Of a stretch of 64,000 nt of DNA, positions 61,383 through 64,000 are shown piece by piece; position 1 is the stretch's first letter, and each line of letters opens with the position of its first letter. Both the position numbers and the translations under genes were made by a program. Below the pieces are notes generated by a model. It was not told the DNA's origin. It did not search any database and saw only the letters and a program-made list of their open reading frames with translations. The stretch is taken from NCBI RefSeq assembly GCF_019049285.1, contig NZ_JAGMUL010000032.1, positions 59,924 to 123,923 of the forward strand, in the 5' to 3' direction. The stretch is from Streptomyces sp. AC550_RSS872. Its GTDB lineage: Bacteria > Actinomycetota > Actinomycetes > Streptomycetales > Streptomycetaceae.

Positions 61383-63053
61383 CTACTCGCCGGACAGCAC
61401 CGCCTGAGCGGCGCTGCGCGCCTCCTCGGCGCTGTCCGCCGCCCGCGCGGCCGCAGCAGCACGCTCACACTGCGCCAGCGTGTACTTCGCCAGCGTGGCC
61501 CGGACATAAGGAATCGACGCCGAACCCATGGACAGGGAGGTGACACCCAGACCGGTCAGCACACACGCCAACAGAGGGTCCGACGCCGCCTCACCACAGA
61601 CACCACAACTCTTGCCCTCGGCCCTCGCCGCCTCCGCGGACAACGCGACCAGGTCGAGCAGCGCGGGCTGCCACGGATCCTGAAGCCGGGACACCGCACC
61701 CACCTGACGGTCCGCGGCGAAGGTGTACTGCGCGAGGTCGTTCGTCCCCAGCGACAGGAACTCGACCTCCTGCAGGATCGAACGCGCCCGCAGAGCGGCC
61801 GACGGAATCTCCACCATCGCACCGAACTTCGCCTTCAGCCCGGCCGCGCGGCACGCGTCCGCGAACGCCTTCGCATCGGTACGGTCCGCCACCATCGGGG
61901 CCATGACATCGAGGTAGACGGGAAGCCCTTCCGCCGCCTTCGCGAGCGCCGTCAGCTGGGTACGCAGCACCTCGGGGTGGTCCAGTAGCGTCCGCAGGCC
62001 CCGCACACCCAGCGCCGGATTCGGCTCGTCGGCCGGTGTCAGGAAGTCCAGCGGCTTGTCCGCGCCCGCGTCCAGGACACGCACGACGACACGGCCCTCG
62101 GGAAAGGCCTCGAGCACCTGTCGGTAGGCCTCCACCTGCTTCTCCTCCGACGGCGCCTTCTTGCTGTCGTCGAGGAAGAGGAACTCGGTCCGGAACAGAC
62201 CGACACCCTCAGCGCCCGCCTCGACAGCGGCCGGCACATCCGACGGCCCTCCGACATTGGCGAGCAGCGGCACCTTGTGGCCGTCCGCGGTGGCACCCGG
62301 CCCGGTCGACGCCGCGAGTGCGGCCTTGCGCGCTGCGGCAGCGGCCTCCAGCTCCGCCTTCTTGGCATCGGTCGGGTTCACGAAGATGTCGCCTGTGCTG
62401 CCGTCAACAGCGATGACCGTGCCTTCGGCGAGCTCACCGGCACCCGGCAGCGCGACGACGGCTGGCACGCCGAGCGCCCTCGCCAGAATCGCGCTGTGAC
62501 TGGTCGGCCCGCCTTCCTCGGTGACAAAGCCCAGAACGAGAGTCGGGTCCAGCAGCGCCGTGTCGGCCGGAGCGAGGTCGCGAGCGACCAGGACGTAGGG
62601 CTCGTCGCTGTCCGGGACACCCGGCATCGGGACCCCGAGCAAACGAGCGACGATACGATTCCGCACGTCATCGAGGTCCGCGACACGACCGGCGAGATAT
62701 TCGCCGGCACCCGCCAGCAGCTCGCGGTACGCGGCGAAGGCGTCGTACACAGCACGCTCGGCAGTGCTGCCCACGGCGATACGCCGATCCACGTCCGCCA
62801 TCAGCTCCGGGTCCTGGGCCATCATGGCCTGCGCCTCAAGGACTGCCTGGGCTTCGCCTCCCGCCAGGTTGCCGCGTGCCATCAAGTCGGCTGCCACGGC
62901 CTCCACGGCCTTGCGAGCGCGCCCCTGTTCACGCTCCGCCTCCTCGGCCGGAATCTGCTTGGCAGGCGGCTCGAGTACCGCCGTTCCCATGTGCCGAACC
63001 TCGCCGATCGCCACACCGTGGCTCACGCCGACGCCTCGCAGGGTTGTCTCCAT
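61383..63053 (-). CDS. ptsI: PTS enzyme I (phosphoenolpyruvate-protein phosphotransferase)
   Basis: A 556-residue enzyme that autophosphorylates with PEP and passes the phosphate to HPr. The phospho-histidine is H186 in TEEGGPTSHSAILARALGVP. The PEP-binding barrel has GVGLFRTEFLFLDDS, KPLDFLTPADEPNPALGVRG, MAPMVADRTD, VEIPSAAL, FLSLGTNDLAQYTFAADR, and the active-site Cys in SCGVCGEAASDP. It lies 82 bases downstream of crr on the same strand. HPr (ptsH) is not in the window. The pair is part of the GlcNAc/fructose PTS controlled by DasR in streptomycetes. Confidence 0.97.
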   Translation of the reverse strand: METTLRGVGVSHGVAIGEVRHMGTAVLEPPAKQIPAEEAEREQGRARKAVEAVAADLMARGNLAGGEAQAVLEAQAMMAQDPELMADVDRRIAVGSTAERAVYDAFAAYRELLAGAGEYLAGRVADLDDVRNRIVARLLGVPMPGVPDSDEPYVLVARDLAPADTALLDPTLVLGFVTEEGGPTSHSAILARALGVPAVVALPGAGELAEGTVIAVDGSTGDIFVNPTDAKKAELEAAAAARKAALAASTGPGATADGHKVPLLANVGGPSDVPAAVEAGAEGVGLFRTEFLFLDDSKKAPSEEKQVEAYRQVLEAFPEGRVVVRVLDAGADKPLDFLTPADEPNPALGVRGLRTLLDHPEVLRTQLTALAKAAEGLPVYLDVMAPMVADRTDAKAFADACRAAGLKAKFGAMVEIPSAALRARSILQEVEFLSLGTNDLAQYTFAADRQVGAVSRLQDPWQPALLDLVALSAEAARAEGKSCGVCGEAASDPLLACVLTGLGVTSLSMGSASIPYVRATLAKYTLAQCERAAAAARAADSAEEARSAAQAVLSGE

Positions 63054-63135
63054 CTCACCCGTCTCCGATAGTGCGGCAGGTCCCGCCGCCGCGGTGGTTT
63101 TCGTCCTTACTCGCCGCCGTAGGACGGCACGGAAG

Positions 63136-63585
63136 TCACTTCCAGACGAAGAGACTGTCGCCGGCCTTCACATCGCCGTTGTCACGCAGTTCAGAGAGGG
63201 CCTCTGCCGTGGCTTCGAGGGCCACGACCGGGCATACCGGGGACTTGCCGACTGCCTCGACGGCTGAGGGGTTCCAGCGGACGATGCCCTGGCCACGCGT
63301 CACGGTGTCCCCCTTGTTCACGAGCAGCTCGAACCCCTCGCCGTTGAGCTGCACGGTGTCGATGCCGAGGTGGATGAGTACACCGTGGCCCTGCTCGTCG
63401 ACGACGACAAAGGCATGCGGGTGGAGCGAGACGATGACTCCGTCCACCGGCGACACCGCCTCGGACGGCTCGCGCACCGGGTCGATCGCAGTGCCCGGGC
63501 CGACCATGGCCCCGGAGAAGACCGGATCCGGCACTGACGCCAGTCCGACGGCGCGTCCTGCAAGTGGGGACGTGACGGTGGTCAT
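63136..63585 (-). CDS. crr: PTS EIIA component (glucose/GlcNAc family)
   Basis: A 149-residue EIIA-Crr protein. The ATG at 63585 has GGGAGG upstream. The phosphorylated His is H72 in GHGVLIHLGIDTVQLNG; H57 (SLHPHAFVV) is its neighbour, with the 15-residue spacing of E. coli H76/H91. GDTVTRGQGIVRW and VKAGDSLFVWK complete the fold. It takes phosphate from HPr and serves GlcNAc-type EIIBC permeases. A near-perfect dre palindrome lies 113 bases upstream. Confidence 0.96.
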   Translation of the reverse strand: MTTVTSPLAGRAVGLASVPDPVFSGAMVGPGTAIDPVREPSEAVSPVDGVIVSLHPHAFVVVDEQGHGVLIHLGIDTVQLNGEGFELLVNKGDTVTRGQGIVRWNPSAVEAVGKSPVCPVVALEATAEALSELRDNGDVKAGDSLFVWK

Positions 63586-63697
63586 GGGAAGCCTCCCAGG
63601 GGTGGAGATCAATATGGGCCGTCGCTGCCTGTGCCGGACGGCACACTGTTCAGCAGGGTATGTCACACGAAGTGCCGGTTCCGCGCGGGCACTCCAG

Positions 63698-63713
63698 AGT
63701 GGTCTAGACCATA
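63698..63713. promoter_or_regulatory. dre site (DasR operator) upstream of crr
   Basis: AGTGGTCTAGACCATA matches the dre consensus AGTGGTCTAGACCA[CG]T at 14 of 16 positions, including the whole central TGGTCTAGACCA palindrome. DasR control of crr/ptsI is known in S. coelicolor. The same element is 12 bases from an rRNA-type promoter that reads the other way. Confidence 0.88.
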
Positions 63714-63725
63714 CCTCATATCGAT

Positions 63726-63755
63726 TTGCACCCGCTCTGTCGGCGCGTGTACAGT
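63726..63755 (+). promoter_or_regulatory. Candidate rRNA operon promoter (first of several)
   Basis: TTGCAC (63726-63731) and TACAGT (63750-63755) are 18 bases apart, reading toward the rRNA leader. Streptomyces rrn operons have up to four tandem promoters. Another candidate -10 (TAGAGT) lies near 63891, just before the conserved leader. Confidence 0.6.
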
Positions 63756-63879
63756 CGTACTCCTGCTTGGGGCTGAGTGAAGCAACTACGCATCCTCGTC
63801 CGGCAGCACCAAACTTGTCAGATCCTATCCATGGGTCACTTTCTGCATGTCTGCAGGACGGTGGTCAGGGAGTCGGAAA

Positions 63880-64000
63880 AACCCTGATAGAGTTTGAAAC
63901 ATCGAAGGGAAGCGCCCGGAGGAAAGCCCGAGAGGGTGAGTACAAAGGAAGCGTCCGTTCCTTGAGAACTCAACAGCGTGCCAAAAATCAACGCCAGATA
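63880..64000 (+). promoter_or_regulatory. 5' leader of an rRNA operon with boxA-type antiterminator (cut by window edge)
   Basis: The stretch from about 63880 to the end matches the highly conserved Streptomyces pre-16S leader as I know it: CCCTGATAGAGTTTGAAAC, GGGAAGCGCCCGGAGGAAAG and GAGGGTGAGTACAAAGGAAG. The boxA-like TTCCTTGAGAACTCAACAG (63958-63976) is followed by GTGCCAAAAATCAACGCC. Comparable TTGAGAACTCAA boxes recruit antitermination factors in actinobacteria. The 16S gene itself must start a short distance beyond the window. Confidence 0.85.

Overview
The window is a high-GC actinobacterial chromosome segment and almost certainly comes from a Streptomyces. The evidence is the strong codon-position GC bias, GTG/TTG starts, a conservon (sensor kinase, roadblock, DUF742, GTPase), RbpA behind a sigma-R-type promoter, DasR-type (dre) palindromes and an actinobacterial rRNA leader. 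From memory, the core order (chitinase, acyl-CoA dehydrogenase, ppm1, fxsA, rbpA, ..., ptsI, crr, rrn) resembles the S. coelicolor stretch from about SCO1429 down to SCO1390, with accessory blocks inserted. That comparison was not computed.

Layout. 1-8.6 kb: the end of an APC permease, a secreted C39-like peptidase, a TetR regulator, a secreted GH18 chitinase with a dre-like promoter, an acyl-CoA dehydrogenase, a wrecked phosphotransferase gene and an Lrp regulator. 8.7-16 kb: amidohydrolase, polyprenol-phosphate-mannose synthase (behind a long structured leader), FxsA, RbpA, a UMF1-type transporter, a glycerophosphodiester phosphodiesterase and a YczE-type membrane protein divergent from its MocR-type regulator. 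17-25.6 kb: an FtsK-like membrane ATPase with a degenerate P-loop beside a small membrane protein, an ankyrin protein, a HEAT-like protein, and a coupled operon of two GT4 glycosyltransferases and an SGNH hydrolase. 25.6-30.9 kb: a 5-oxoproline catabolic operon (MFS, DUF1445, PxpA, PxpB, PxpC) divergent from a GntR/FCD regulator, with a perfect palindromic operator between them.

30.9-38.2 kb holds the most unusual system: three co-directional genes that look like a non-canonical SMC complex (kleisin-like, MukE/KITE-like, and a 1566-residue MukB/JetC-like ATPase). There is no adjacent nuclease gene, and the Walker B motif reads Asp-Asn instead of Asp-Glu. 40.4-48.4 kb is a conservon whose DUF742 and GTPase genes are separated by a complete 1216-residue OplAH-type 5-oxoprolinase/hydantoinase, so the window carries two unrelated 5-oxoprolinase routes.

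48.5-55.2 kb: a glycerol kinase gene with a 2-base frameshift beside glpF, a degenerate EAL-CBS-GGDEF protein, a thiolase/OB-fold pair with a palindromic operator, and a broken VanX-type dipeptidase gene. 55.2-64 kb: a NUDIX hydrolase, a GH31 glycosidase, acetoacetyl-CoA synthetase, a conserved hypothetical protein, and the PTS general genes ptsI and crr under a near-perfect dre site. The window ends in the promoter and antitermination leader of an rRNA operon. The two dre-type sites tie the chitinase and the PTS genes into one likely GlcNAc/chitin-responsive (DasR) circuit.
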